From contig NZ_QJSU01000005.1 in NCBI RefSeq assembly GCF_003217155.1, positions 216,771-280,770 on the forward strand: a stretch of DNA of 64,000 nt, read 5' to 3'. The notes beneath the pieces are model-generated. The model did not search any database. It was not told the DNA's origin and saw only the letters and a list, made by a program, of their open reading frames with translations. Both the position numbers and the translations under genes were made by a program. This DNA is from Psychrobacter fozii (GTDB lineage: Bacteria; Pseudomonadota; Gammaproteobacteria; Pseudomonadales; Moraxellaceae). Shown here one piece after another: positions 8,492-18,014 of this stretch. The number at the start of each line of letters is the position of its first letter. Within the stretch, counting starts at the first letter, position 1.

Positions 8492-9349
8492 GGCCGTGTT
8501 GAACATTCAAAGTTTCAACCAAAGATAAGCACAAGCGAGAGCCACCGTATTCTCATAACTTTGCTTGAGCTTATCAAATCTAGTTGCAACCGCCCTGTAG
8601 TTTTTTAACTTAGCAAAAGCATTTGCTACTAAGTGTCTAGCCTTGTACAAGTGCCAGTCCATATGGTTATTGGTGGACTTGTTATTCTGTTTTCGAGGAA
8701 TATTATTAAAGCAACCTGCTTGTTCAATATGGTCTCGCAGCGGATCAGAATCATAGCCCTTATCGGCACATAGCATATCTGTACCACTTAAATTAATCTT
8801 ATCAACTAAGTCTGGAGCCACCTTTACATCGTGAGTCGTACCATCTGATAAGATAAAAGTAATAGGGTTGCCGTGAGCATCAACCGCCAAATGAATCTTG
8901 GTGGCGCGTCCTGCCACACTTTTACTAATGGCTTGTTCCACCTCATTGCTACCATTACTGTGCTGATGTGCTTTGATGTGTGTGCCATCGATAAACACCC
9001 ATTCACAGTCTGAGTCTTTCGTTAATAAAGCGAACAGCGCAATCAGTTTATTGCTACGAAACCAACGCTGATAAGCCTTGTAGACGGTATTAGGCTTACC
9101 AAAGTAAGGTGGCAGATCACGCCAAGGACAGCCAACACGCATACGATATAATACGCCTTCGACTGTTTGTCTAAGATTCCCTTTGTCATAGATATTAAGT
9201 TCTAGTAATATAGGTCTTAGTCTTGTCCAGTGTTGATCTTTGAGCATTGTACGAGGCATAGCAAACGATGTCTTTTTTGTGTGAGAACTTAAAGATTAAC
9301 CGTTTGCTATTTTTTTGCCATCGTTTTATTACCAATGTTCAACACGCCC
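8492..9349 (-). mobile_element. IS5-family insertion sequence (IS427-like group), 858 bp
   Basis: Terminal inverted repeats GGCCGTGTTGAACATT (left) and GGGCGTGTTGAACATT (right, reverse strand) differ at one base. The element is flanked by TA on both sides (8490-8491 and 9350-9351). It carries a single transposase gene. Its TIR begins like that of the 170-bp MITEs (GGGCGTGT) and shares TGTTGAACATT with the 265-bp element at 53952. Confidence 0.92.
8507..9259 (-). CDS. IS5-family transposase, catalytic Glu replaced by Ala
   Basis: A 250-residue DDE transposase of full length for this IS group. Visible are the DUF4096-type N-terminus (PWRDLPPYFGKPNTVYKAYQRW), the first Asp in FIDGTHIKAHQH (D91), and the second in LCADKGYDS (D166). 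The third catalytic position, Glu in the family block HLVENAFAxLK, reads HLVANAFAKLK, with codon GCA at 8624-8626 giving Ala212. The frame is otherwise intact. By family knowledge, loss of this Glu should abolish strand transfer, so the copy is probably inactive or needs a partner transposase. Confidence 0.93.
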   Translation of the reverse strand: MPRTMLKDQHWTRLRPILLELNIYDKGNLRQTVEGVLYRMRVGCPWRDLPPYFGKPNTVYKAYQRWFRSNKLIALFALLTKDSDCEWVFIDGTHIKAHQHSNGSNEVEQAISKSVAGRATKIHLAVDAHGNPITFILSDGTTHDVKVAPDLVDKINLSGTDMLCADKGYDSDPLRDHIEQAGCFNNIPRKQNNKSTNNHMDWHLYKARHLVANAFAKLKNYRAVATRFDKLKQSYENTVALACAYLWLKL

Positions 9350-10062
9350 TATTTGAAATTACCAAGACGGTTAGATAATTGGCTAATGATTTGGTCAATC
9401 TCTTCATTGGCTTCATTTTCAGTATCTAAGTTACCATTTGGTGTTAACTGATTCATCACTTCAGGCAGTAGTTCAGCGAGACCCTGACGTACTTCTGCAT
9501 CATTGGCACCGGTATGCGCAGCTACTTGTTGAATTTCATCTTCATCAAACAAGCGATTGATATCATTAGGGTCAAGGTTATCGTTAGTTTCTTGACTACT
9601 CATCCAAGATCGCGCTTTGCTTTCATGACCCATAGCAGTAATTTTCGATAATGCACCACTTAAGCCACCATTACGCTTGATCCAGCTGAGTACCATTGGC
9701 ATCAATGCAGCTATTAGCATGCTTTTCCCACCAAAGCTGCCACTTTGTTTTTGACCGCCACCCAATACACTACCTAAGATATCTCCTAAGCCACCAGCCC
9801 CTGAGCTCATACCACCGCTTTGAGTGCTTCCCGTCAGACCACCCAGAATATCATCCAAACCAAAACCATTATCGGCCTGACGATTATTTTGTGAATTATT
9901 AGTACTGGTCTGATTGCTTCCACCTAATACACTGCCCAATATATCACCCAGACCACCAGTACCACGCGAGTTCGCGCTTTGGTCGGTAGGATTACGCTGT
10001 GTACTTTCTGGATTCATCGCACTACGGGCAACTTGGCTCACTAAATTCCCTAACAAGCTCAT
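9349..10062 (-). CDS. YidB-like DUF937 protein
   Basis: A 237-residue protein. The first half is Gly/Ser/Asn-rich and repeats the motif GGLGDILGSVLGG (residues ~36-48 and ~90-102) with a related GLDDILGGLTG between. The C-terminal half matches the DUF937/YidB helical domain (MLIAALMPMVLSWIKRNGGLSG..., SWMSSQETNDNLDPNDINRLF). The function is unknown. A clear AGGAG precedes the ATG. Its TAG stop (9351-9349) is formed by the TA target duplication plus the first G of the IS terminal repeat, so the IS inserted at the end of this gene. Confidence 0.88.
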   Translation of the reverse strand: MSLLGNLVSQVARSAMNPESTQRNPTDQSANSRGTGGLGDILGSVLGGSNQTSTNNSQNNRQADNGFGLDDILGGLTGSTQSGGMSSGAGGLGDILGSVLGGGQKQSGSFGGKSMLIAALMPMVLSWIKRNGGLSGALSKITAMGHESKARSWMSSQETNDNLDPNDINRLFDEDEIQQVAAHTGANDAEVRQGLAELLPEVMNQLTPNGNLDTENEANEEIDQIISQLSNRLGNFK

Positions 10063-10321
10063 ACTCTACTCCTTTTTTATCATATTATTTATTTTAAAAG
10101 AATCACTATATTGTTTTAATATACTAAAATTTAATCAGTATCTGAAGACTGTATAGATCTCTTAAATGACGTACTTTACGCTTACAAAATAACAAATTGC
10201 TTTCACTATTGAGAGAGCTGTTTTGTTATAACCTGTAGTCATTCATCAACCTTGTAAAAAATCTAAAATTGAAAGAGTTGAAATACCAAAACTGCCATTC
10301 AAGGACTGAAATAACAACCAC

Positions 10322-10774
10322 CTACTTGCTTTTAGCAGAGCTCACATTGGCTAAAATATTCAATTCTCGCCACTGCTCAGCGCTCACTTGATCACAAAAT
10401 ACTGTCATTGATAAAGAACGTTGATAGGGTTCTACAATATTGAACTCAAAGCTCATAGCCCACCGATAATTATGAACCTTGACCATTTGTGCCTGCCACA
10501 GCTCATCACCGCGACTTGTCTTAATCATTAGCTGCCAACCTCTATCAACACGCTGACTCAGGGGCGGCTGGCTCATATGCAATAGTACAGGCCGTGATAA
10601 TATCAAATACCCAGTAACCGCTGCTGCCACTATTGAGATAATGACATACTGCCATACGTTTAAAGGAGCAAGCCATGCGAGTATAACCATGGCACTCGTC
10701 AAACTCATATACAGCAACACGCGCAAATAGCTAGCAGGCTTAATAGCAGTATCAATACGTAGCGAAGTTGCCAT
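10322..10774 (-). CDS. YgfX/CptA-like membrane protein
   Basis: A 150-residue protein with two adjacent membrane segments (residues ~18-36 and 41-60) and a soluble C-terminal part (WQLMIKTSRGDELWQAQM..). It lies directly downstream of the sdhE homologue in the same orientation, the usual ygfY-ygfX (cptBA) arrangement. Size, topology and position fit YgfX, a poorly understood inner-membrane partner of SdhE that has been described as a toxin-like factor affecting division proteins in E. coli. Sequence similarity to E. coli YgfX is weak by eye, so the assignment leans on context. Confidence 0.6.
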   Translation of the reverse strand: MATSLRIDTAIKPASYLRVLLYMSLTSAMVILAWLAPLNVWQYVIISIVAAAVTGYLILSRPVLLHMSQPPLSQRVDRGWQLMIKTSRGDELWQAQMVKVHNYRWAMSFEFNIVEPYQRSLSMTVFCDQVSAEQWRELNILANVSSAKSK

Positions 10775-10808
10775 AGTTATATTTTAGTGCCCCAGTAAAT
10801 ATAAAGCA

Positions 10809-11087
10809 TTAAGCCAAATCTTTAGTATGACGCCATGTCTTAATTTTATTCACTAGCGCCCATATATCTTCGCTTTCTGGACGGTTTTGGTTGGTAAAAT
10901 AATCTAATAAATCAGGATCTTCGTGAGTTAACATTTCTGCAAATGTATTTTGCTCTTCAGGTGATGCCGTCAGATATAACTCTTTGACATAAAGATCAAT
11001 ATAGAAATCCAATTCTTTGAGTCCACGGCGGGCTTGATAAATAATACGGCGTTGCTCGTTGGTTGGTTCTGGTTGTGTGGTGGTCAT
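10809..11087 (-). CDS. sdhE: Succinate dehydrogenase FAD assembly factor SdhE (YgfY/CptB)
   Basis: A small 92-residue protein with the family motif RRGLKELD (residues ~20-27) followed by acidic helices ending in DIWALVNKIKTWR. Family knowledge: SdhE promotes covalent flavinylation of SdhA and FrdA. The ygfX-like gene follows 34 bp downstream on the same strand, so the two are likely co-transcribed. Confidence 0.88.
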   Translation of the reverse strand: MTTTQPEPTNEQRRIIYQARRGLKELDFYIDLYVKELYLTASPEEQNTFAEMLTHEDPDLLDYFTNQNRPESEDIWALVNKIKTWRHTKDLA

Positions 11088-11220
11088 AAAGCTACCTTCG
11101 TTAATTTAAATAGTTTTTAATGGTGTATTTAGATGTTTCTAAAATCGTTTTTTATTTCTTTAAATAAAGCATAAAATACCTATAGCATTGGACAACAGCG
11201 TAAACGAGTATAAAAGCCTA

Positions 11221-12135
11221 TTAGTGACGGTCATACTCAGACAACTGACTCCATAGCGCTACCGCTTGCTGCATCATCGTCACATTATGCGTGCGAATGA
11301 TACTTGCCCCTTGTTGTAGCGCAAAAATACCTGCTGCCATTCCTGCTGAATCACGCTCTACCGCTTGCATCGTATTCACGGCTTGAACCCCACTTTTGGT
11401 CAATACTTCCGCTAAAAACCGCTTACGTGAAATGCCAAACATCATTGGCAAACCTAGTGACTGTAAGCTGCTCAACTGACTTAATAACGCACAGTGATGC
11501 TCATAGTTTTTCGCAAAACCAAAACCTGGGTCGATAATAATTTTTTCACGTTTGACGCCGATACTGATTACCTCGTCAATACGGGCTCCTAGCTCAGTAC
11601 TCACATCATCTATTACATTATCATACTGTGCCAAGTCATTCATCGTCGTCGGCTCACCGCGCATATGCATTAGCATAACAGGTATATCAAGCTTAGCCGC
11701 TAGCTCTGCAGCACCAACACGCTTTAGAGCCCGTACGTCATTCCATATGTCAGCACCAGCTTCAAATGCGGCTTCCATAACTGCTGGATTACTGGTATCG
11801 ATAGACAGCCAAATATCATTTCCAAAAGATTGTCTAATGGCTTGAACAACAGGTACGACGCGATGCATCTCATCACTCGTAACGACAGCATCCGCATTTG
11901 GGCGAGTAGACTCTCCGCCAATATCAATAATAGTCGCGCCTTCATTGATCATTTTCTGACAATGCTGAATAGCCTTATCCACTGCATTGAACTGCCCACC
12001 ATCCGAGAATGAATCTGGCGTGACATTAAGTATACCCATAACATGAGGTATTGATAAATCTAAAGTTTTATCACGACTAGATATATTGTAGTCAGGTAAG
12101 GCTTGGAATAATGACATAACCCATTTATCTCTCAT
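11221..12135 (-). CDS. folP: Dihydropteroate synthase
   Basis: Folate pathway enzyme condensing 6-hydroxymethyl-dihydropterin diphosphate with p-aminobenzoate. The 304-residue protein contains MGILNVTPDSFSDGG (pterin site), GATIIDIGGESTRPNA, IDPGFGFAKN and the C-terminal RTHNV. Start alternatives are the first Met or the Met at residue 7 (MSLFQALPDYN); the latter may be the true start. It lies downstream of ftsH, a common gammaproteobacterial order, but a terminator separates the two. The next gene is not glmM, which is the usual neighbour. Confidence 0.95.
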   Translation of the reverse strand: MRDKWVMSLFQALPDYNISSRDKTLDLSIPHVMGILNVTPDSFSDGGQFNAVDKAIQHCQKMINEGATIIDIGGESTRPNADAVVTSDEMHRVVPVVQAIRQSFGNDIWLSIDTSNPAVMEAAFEAGADIWNDVRALKRVGAAELAAKLDIPVMLMHMRGEPTTMNDLAQYDNVIDDVSTELGARIDEVISIGVKREKIIIDPGFGFAKNYEHHCALLSQLSSLQSLGLPMMFGISRKRFLAEVLTKSGVQAVNTMQAVERDSAGMAAGIFALQQGASIIRTHNVTMMQQAVALWSQLSEYDRH

Positions 12136-12230
12136 AAGAACAATTTTAATTATTACTGTCTATGCTCATGATACCAGTAAATCTTACTCGGCCCTAAATC
12201 CTTCATAAAACAATGACAATAAAAAAGCCC

Positions 12231-12252
12231 TTTATATAAAGGGCTTTCTTAT
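12231..12252 (-). terminator. Terminator downstream of ftsH
   Basis: AAAAAAGCCCTTTATATAAAGGGCTTTCTT; read on the minus strand the GC-containing stem is followed by TTTTTT. Confidence 0.8.
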
Positions 12253-12273
12253 AGAGAATTTATAAACCAAACG

Positions 12274-14169
12274 CTACATCGCTGGTAATGGTGGCGGTGT
12301 TGTGCCCGTTGTTTTGATGTCATTCTTTGACAGATTGACTTCGTTATGCTGATAGACTCTCGGTGGACGCGGTGCTTCACCTGCTAGGATATCTTGCAGT
12401 TGGTCACGATCGATGGTTTCCCAATTCATGAGAGCCTCAACCATGGCATGCATTTTGTCTTGATTGGCTTCAATCAATTCACGAGCGATATCGTACTGCT
12501 CTTCTAGCATACGGCGTACTTCTTCATCAACCTTTTGCTGAGTGGCTTCAGAGATCGTACGACCACCACCGCCGAAATAGCCTTGTGAGTTGTCATCATC
12601 TTCGTACACCATAATACCAAGGGCATCAGACATACCATACTTCGTCACCATCGCACGTGCCATTTTAGTGGCGCGTTCAAAGTCGTTCGAAGCACCCGTC
12701 GACATTTGATTGATAAACACTTCTTCGGCGATACGACCACCGAACAAAATAGCAATGTCACTCAACATCTTCGATTTATACATACTGGTCTGATCGTGCT
12801 CAGGCAACTGCCAGGTGACACCAAGGGCAAAACCACGAGGCATAATAGTAACTTTATGCACAGGATCTGTACCCGGTAATAGTTCAGCTACTAACGCATG
12901 ACCTGCTTCATGATACGCAGTCGCACGGCGCTCTTCTTCGCGTATCACCATAGATTTACGCTCTGGACCCATATACAACTTGTCTTTAGCATCTTCAAAG
13001 TCATTCATATCGACGCTAGTCTTGTTACGACGGGCTGCAAATAATGCGGCTTCGTTTACAAGGTTAGCAAGCTGTGCACCACTGAATCCAGGTGTACCGC
13101 GAGCAAGAGAACTTGCATCCACACTAATCGTGTTTGGCAATTTCTTCAAATGAACTTTTAAGATTTGCTCACGGCCTTTGATATCTGGCAAGCCTACTTG
13201 TACCTGACGATCAAAACGGCCTGGGCGTAATAGAGCCTTATCAAGAACATCAGCACGGTTAGTCGCAGCAATAACGATAACGCCTTCATTACCTTCGAAG
13301 CCATCCATCTCAACCAATAGCTGATTCAGTGTCTGTTCGCGCTCATCATTACCGCCGCCCATACCGGAGCCGCGATGACGACCGACTGCATCAATTTCAT
13401 CAATAAAGATAATGCATGGTGCACTTTTCTTTGCTTGTTCGAACATGTCACGTACACGTGATGCACCGACACCGACAAACATCTCAACGAAATCAGAACC
13501 TGAGATAGAGAAGAATGGTACTTTAGCTTCACCAGCAATGGCTCTTGCTAGTAGCGTCTTACCAGTACCCGGAGGGCCTACCATCAGAATACCACGTGGA
13601 ATGGTTGCGCCTAACTTCGTGAATTTATCTGGAGCACGTAAAAACTCAACCACTTCCACGACTTCTTCTTTGGCTTCTTCACAACCAGCCACGTCTTCAA
13701 AGTTGACGTTGATTTGATCTTCGGTCAGCATCTTAGCTTTTGATTTACCAAAGCTCATAGGGCCGCCGCCTTTTCCGCCTGCGCCGCCTTGCATATTACG
13801 CATGAAGAATAAGAACAGACCAATAATCAATAGAATTGGGAAGCTGGCGATCAATAATTGCATCAATACGCTTTGGCGCTTTGGTGCAGTTCCTTGAACT
13901 TCGACTTGGTTTTCACGTAGCAGTGGCATCAGCTCGTCATCTGATATAGCAGGTCTAATGGTCTCAAAAGCTGAGCCATTTTTCTTCTCGCCGGTGATCT
14001 CTTCGCCGTCAATTTCAACACTGGCTACTTGGTTTTCTGACACAGCGGTCACAAACTCAGAGTAGTTAAGGCTATCCGGCTCAGATGATTGATCGAAGCC
14101 GCTAAACACCAGCACTAAAACGCCGATTACCACCAGCCACAATAAGGTATTTTTTACCATGTCGCTCAC
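12274..14169 (-). CDS. ftsH: ATP-dependent zinc metalloprotease FtsH
   Basis: A membrane-anchored AAA+ protease for quality control of membrane and regulatory proteins. The 631-residue product has two N-terminal membrane segments (residues ~7-23 and ~102-122) with a periplasmic loop between. It also has Walker A GPPGTGKT (198-205), Walker B IIFIDEID (253-260), the second region of homology [17 protein letters not shown], and the zinc site HEAGH (420-424). It belongs to the conserved yhbY/rlmE-ftsH-folP group. The start codon ATG at 14169 immediately precedes a canonical hydrophobic anchor. Confidence 0.98.
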   Translation of the reverse strand: MSDMVKNTLLWLVVIGVLVLVFSGFDQSSEPDSLNYSEFVTAVSENQVASVEIDGEEITGEKKNGSAFETIRPAISDDELMPLLRENQVEVQGTAPKRQSVLMQLLIASFPILLIIGLFLFFMRNMQGGAGGKGGGPMSFGKSKAKMLTEDQINVNFEDVAGCEEAKEEVVEVVEFLRAPDKFTKLGATIPRGILMVGPPGTGKTLLARAIAGEAKVPFFSISGSDFVEMFVGVGASRVRDMFEQAKKSAPCIIFIDEIDAVGRHRGSGMGGGNDEREQTLNQLLVEMDGFEGNEGVIVIAATNRADVLDKALLRPGRFDRQVQVGLPDIKGREQILKVHLKKLPNTISVDASSLARGTPGFSGAQLANLVNEAALFAARRNKTSVDMNDFEDAKDKLYMGPERKSMVIREEERRATAYHEAGHALVAELLPGTDPVHKVTIMPRGFALGVTWQLPEHDQTSMYKSKMLSDIAILFGGRIAEEVFINQMSTGASNDFERATKMARAMVTKYGMSDALGIMVYEDDDNSQGYFGGGGRTISEATQQKVDEEVRRMLEEQYDIARELIEANQDKMHAMVEALMNWETIDRDQLQDILAGEAPRPPRVYQHNEVNLSKNDIKTTGTTPPPLPAM

Positions 14170-14555
14170 TAGTTATTCCCATCCCTTACTTATTGGTGTG
14201 TCTATTAAACACGTGACGTCTATAAACGTATCGCTCATTTTTCATAAACCTATCAATGTCAGAGTTTTCTGATTGGGGCTTATACATGTCAAATGTCTTA
14301 TAAAACAGGTTTAACAAGTTATAAATATCAATGATATATGAAGCTATCGTAGATGAGCTTATCAAGCGCTTATTGTCAGACGACTTTGCCTAAGACAAAG
14401 TTAATATACCATGATATGTGGTACTAACCTGCATAATTCAAGCAGGTATCGCTATTATTCAATCAACGATTGTAACGTTTTTAATATTCTAATAGATATA
14501 CTTAATGGTGACACAATATCCCGCTTACAATGGCAATAACCCATCAAAGTTAAAA
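14170..14555. other. Intergenic region between ftsH and rlmE
   Basis: 386 bases, AT-rich. The only structure I see is CCTGC-ATAATTCAA-GCAGG near 14430-14448, a weak hairpin with no T run. Presumably it holds the ftsH promoter, so rlmE and ftsH may not share one transcript here. Confidence 0.35.
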
Positions 14556-15188
14556 CTATTTAATCGCTATCCAAAACATCTCTTTTGAACGCGGCCTAGA
14601 AGCGCCTGGCTTGATACTACGGATTTTACTAAAATCCTGCTGCATCTGCTTGCGTAATTCTTGTGTTCCTTCACCTTGAAACACTTTCATAATGAGCGCG
14701 CCACCTTCTGGTAAGGTTGCCAAAGCAAAATCCACGGCCAATTCACATAAGTACATCATACGCGGCTGATCAATCGCGCTATTACCTGCCGTATTGGGCG
14801 CCATATCAGACAACACCACATCGACCTGCCTATCGCCAACTTCTGCCATGATACTATCAAACACTTCTGCTTCACGAAAGTCACCTTGGATAAAGGTAAC
14901 ATCAGGCAAAGTATCCATAGCCAAAATATCAGAGGCAATCAAGATGCCTTGCTCGCCTACCAATTGACCAGCGACTTGTGACCAACTACCAGGAGCACTA
15001 CCCAAATCTACGACCGTCATGCCTTTTTTAATCAGGCTGGTTTTCTCATTGATTTCTAATAATTTATAGGCAGCACGGGCACGATAGCCATCTTTATGAG
15101 CCTTTTGCACATAATGATCGTCAATGTGCTCTTTCATCCAAGCGCTACTACTCTTTGACAATTTTTTATTTTCGATACGCGTGGCCAA
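14556..15188 (-). CDS. rlmE: 23S rRNA (uridine2552-2'-O)-methyltransferase
   Basis: RlmE/FtsJ methylates U2552 of the 23S A-loop late in 50S assembly. The 210-residue protein has the SAM motif VVDLGSAPGSWSQVA, VLSDMAPNTAG and KVFQGEG with the K-D-K-E catalytic pattern of the family. I chose a TTG start at 15188, because AGGAG lies 8 bases before it and the family N-terminus fits (ATRIENKKLSKSSSAWMKEH). A GTG 30 bases further upstream would add ten residues without such a site. Confidence 0.93.
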   Translation of the reverse strand: MATRIENKKLSKSSSAWMKEHIDDHYVQKAHKDGYRARAAYKLLEINEKTSLIKKGMTVVDLGSAPGSWSQVAGQLVGEQGILIASDILAMDTLPDVTFIQGDFREAEVFDSIMAEVGDRQVDVVLSDMAPNTAGNSAIDQPRMMYLCELAVDFALATLPEGGALIMKVFQGEGTQELRKQMQQDFSKIRSIKPGASRPRSKEMFWIAIK

Positions 15189-15511
15189 AATACCTGCTCC
15201 TATTGCTTTGCAAAACACTAATACATACTGATGAAATAGCCACTACATTTATAAAATGCTGTAAAGATGGACTCAATGAGACCATTGATTTGTTCTCTTG
15301 TCTTAAACTGAACAAATTCTATTGGTTAAAACACTGTTTTATAAGACAGTAGCGTTTATAATGTGGCTAAACATTCAGTTTAACATTTTCATCACGTAAA
15401 ATCGTGCAAAATCCTGCTGATCTCATGCAAGTTGACCACAGATTATTTATAATGGTCATCAACTGCTCTCAATAGCATTGTCATTTATTTTTATCAACAC
15501 TTAGGAATTCT
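15189..15511. other. Divergent promoter region rlmE/yhbY
   Basis: 323 bases between two divergent genes. TGACCA (near 15433) and TGGTCA (near 15453) form an inverted repeat overlapping TATAAT, which could be an operator or chance. No gene is seen. Confidence 0.35.
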
Positions 15512-15823
15512 ATGGAACTCGATAACGCTACAATCAAACGCCTAAGAGGCATTGGTCACGAACTGAAACCGATTGTCATGATTGGCAACAAAGGTATTAC
15601 TCCAACCATCATTGAAGAAATTAATCGTGCTCTAACAGATCATGAACTTATTAAAGTAAAACTACCATCAGGCACTAAGCAAGAACGTGATGTCATTGGC
15701 GCTGAGCTTGCAACTGCTGCTAAAGCATCTTTGGTACATTCAATTGGTCGTATGGCACTGTTACTACGCAAAAACCCGAACGCCAACCCAAAACTGTCTA
15801 ACTTAGCACGTCACGCACAGTAA
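15512..15823 (+). CDS. yhbY: YhbY family CRM-domain RNA-binding protein
   Basis: A 103-residue single-domain protein with the CRM fold signature: LRGIGHELKPIVMIGNKGI, a GNKG-containing loop, then LIKVKLPSG and a basic C-terminus. Family knowledge: YhbY associates with pre-50S particles. Its placement divergent from rlmE-ftsH is the standard arrangement. A terminator follows at 15902. Confidence 0.93.
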   Translation: MELDNATIKRLRGIGHELKPIVMIGNKGITPTIIEEINRALTDHELIKVKLPSGTKQERDVIGAELATAAKASLVHSIGRMALLLRKNPNANPKLSNLARHAQ

Positions 15824-15901
15824 TGTGTGATGGCACATTTAGTTTAAGAAATATCATACCGTAAAATCTCATATCATAGCCGGACCCTTACGGTAAAATA
15901 T

Positions 15902-15934
15902 AAAAGCCGCGATGCAACTTGCTCGCGGCTTTTA
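15902..15934 (+). terminator. Terminator of yhbY
   Basis: AAAAGCCGCGA and TCGCGGCTTTT pair around a ten-base loop, 78 bp after the stop codon. Confidence 0.85.
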
Positions 15935-16002
15935 TATTGTCTACTCTCATCGATTTTCCTGTTTTATAATGCTAAATCACACAATCAATATAGCTTTCTC
16001 AT

Positions 16003-16109
16003 TATAGTCAATCCTCTATAAAAAAGTGACAGCGTTAACCTCGAGTGAAGTATCAAGTATACCTCTGTACTCAGTTACCGTAACTCTCTTTGAAATTGAA
16101 TTAACTATA
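16003..16109 (-). repeat. 107-bp inverted-repeat element, copy 3
   Basis: Starts TATAGTCAATCCTCTATAAA and ends TTGAATTAACTATA, with the conserved interior AGCGTTAACCTCG. It ends 20 bp before the start of the DOMON-like gene, so it may lie in that gene's promoter region. Confidence 0.85.
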
Positions 16110-16129
16110 TTATTTTTGAGTTTTATAAA

Positions 16130-16861
16130 ATGATGAATCAAACCTTTGACCTTTGCATAGCAAACGAAACGATCGCAAGTGATGCACAACAACTTGGCGT
16201 AACTTTAGAGGATCTCAAGCGTATCTGTGTTCAGGTAAGTGCTAATATTGTTCAATACCCTGGAATATGTCTGCAGCTGACTTACCACATTACTTTGCCT
16301 AACCAAATGCTAGCAGATAAATTAAACTGGCCGATGTGGCAACCTGAACAGGTCGGATTTTCTGATTACTTATGGGAAGAGACCTGCCTTGAGTGCTTTA
16401 TCACTGGTAGTGTTATCAACTCTCACGCTGTTACCGAGCATACAACATCTTATATTGAGATTAATGCCAATCCAGATGGTCGTTATGCACTCTATCAATT
16501 TGATAGTTACCGCAACCCTGCGACATTACCACCGGCACCTTTGTACCAAGACGATGGACACACGCGTGCTTCTATTGAATGGACTAACAAGCCAAAGCAG
16601 CAAAGCACGTCCGTAAACATGGATTTACTCAGACAATTAAACACGCTAATTAAACCGAATAGTTACGAGCGAAGCTTCAACGTGCCACTGACTCAACTGT
16701 CTGACTCGCATCTGAAATATGCTATCAATAACACTATCATTGAGCAAATACATCCATGCGTCATCTTGTGGTTGGACAAGACGCCTTTATACTTCGCAAC
16801 CAGTCATGCCTCACCGCCTGATTTTCATAATCACCAGTACTGGTCTAGATTTGAACTTTAG
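16130..16861 (+). CDS. DOMON-like domain protein
   Basis: A 243-residue protein with no signal peptide or membrane segment. The central part resembles the DOMON-like (murB-adjacent type) family: LWEETCLECFITG, followed by SYIEINANPDGRYALYQFDSYR and a C-terminal IHPCVILWLDKTPLYFATSHASPPDFHNHQYW. These are the usual conserved blocks. DOMON domains bind haem or sugars, but no ligand can be assigned here. It appears to be a single-gene unit. Confidence 0.65.
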   Translation: MMNQTFDLCIANETIASDAQQLGVTLEDLKRICVQVSANIVQYPGICLQLTYHITLPNQMLADKLNWPMWQPEQVGFSDYLWEETCLECFITGSVINSHAVTEHTTSYIEINANPDGRYALYQFDSYRNPATLPPAPLYQDDGHTRASIEWTNKPKQQSTSVNMDLLRQLNTLIKPNSYERSFNVPLTQLSDSHLKYAINNTIIEQIHPCVILWLDKTPLYFATSHASPPDFHNHQYWSRFEL

Positions 16862-16951
16862 CCATATCATATGGATGACATTGTTTAAACAGCCCTTCAA
16901 GTAGAAAAACCTATAAACATTACTCTCACTTAAACTTGATGTTTAAAATAT

Positions 16952-16991
16952 AAAAAAACCCAGCAATGTCATAAAGAACATTACTGAGTTT
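16952..16991 (-). terminator. Terminator of the CHAP-like gene
   Basis: On the minus strand AACTCAGTAATGTTC and GACATTGCTGGGTT pair imperfectly and are followed by TTTTTTT. It is 45 bp downstream of the gene's stop. Confidence 0.65.
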
Positions 16992-17036
16992 AGAGAAAAC
17001 AGTTTGCTTAGCAGATGATTGCGTGTACTTAACTGA

Positions 17037-17765
17037 CTACTTATCAGCCATCGCAAGATAGATGCCACGGTCTGATGCATCATCAACATACTGCGAATCG
17101 CGCCATGTGGTATAGCTATAGTTACCACTATATGGGCTGATGCTGTTTTGACGGAAATCAGATACCCAGTCATTGCCATCAAAGATCTGAATGTGACCAT
17201 GTGGACGACTTGAAGTACGGTTATAAACCACGACATCACCAACTTGTGGCTGCATATCATTACTGATTTTGGTAAAGCCTGCTTGAGCTAGTGTGCCACG
17301 AGAGGCATATTGATAAGCTGAAGGGTTCGGCGTAAATTCGTAACCAGCTGATTGTAGCGCTTTACGTACATAACGAGCACAGTAGCCAGAGCTTCTAGAC
17401 AAAGCGACGCGTGATGCATTTGCTGCTGCAATAGCAGGGGCAGAAAAACGATCTGGAATTGATTTTGCTTGTTGCTGACGCTGCTCATAAGATAGGCGGC
17501 TGGTTAGCGAGGCAAGCTGATATTCTTTTTGCTTAGCATGTGCGCTTAGATTATCAATGGCTTGGCTGATCTCATCGTTACTATATACATGAGCACCACT
17601 GTTCGTGCTATAGATATTACGACTAGAACCATAGGTCGCAGAAGTAGAGATATTTGTGGTGGTATGACTCAAGGTATTATTTGGTTGAAAGGTTGTTTCG
17701 ACAGCACCACTTGCCTGTGCTATACCCATTCCCAATACTGACAAAATTAATAAAGCTTGTTTCAT
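17037..17765 (-). CDS. Exported CHAP/NlpC-P60-like putative cell-wall amidase
   Basis: The chosen start (ATG at 17765, AGGTAG upstream) gives 242 residues with a clear signal peptide, MKQALLILSVLGMGIAQASG. A low-complexity, partly coiled region follows. The C-terminal ~110 residues resemble a cysteine peptidase/amidase: Cys in SSGYCARYVRKALQSAG, then GDVVVYNRTSSRPHGHIQIFDG with the His, and a WVSDFRQ stretch. CHAP-type enzymes cut peptidoglycan amide bonds. The catalytic pair Cys/His is visible; the third residue is not certain. A longer frame to 17843 lacks a signal-like start. Confidence 0.72.
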   Translation of the reverse strand: MKQALLILSVLGMGIAQASGAVETTFQPNNTLSHTTTNISTSATYGSSRNIYSTNSGAHVYSNDEISQAIDNLSAHAKQKEYQLASLTSRLSYEQRQQQAKSIPDRFSAPAIAAANASRVALSRSSGYCARYVRKALQSAGYEFTPNPSAYQYASRGTLAQAGFTKISNDMQPQVGDVVVYNRTSSRPHGHIQIFDGNDWVSDFRQNSISPYSGNYSYTTWRDSQYVDDASDRGIYLAMADK

Positions 17766-18014
17766 AAATTTACTACCTATTGTTAATGCAAGACAGCTCG
17801 TCATCCTTGACGAAGCATCAATTAATTTAGTGGACATTATCATTAAACAAACATGATAAAATCCTTATGACAACAGCCTGCTCTTTCTTCTGTAGTGACT
17901 AATGCTGCTATCAGCATTCATTTAGTCAACTCTCATGTAAATCGTTTGCCATATATCGCTTTAGCATGTCTGTTATGAATATCGATTTTGTCACCTATTA
18001 GATGAGTCATTACG

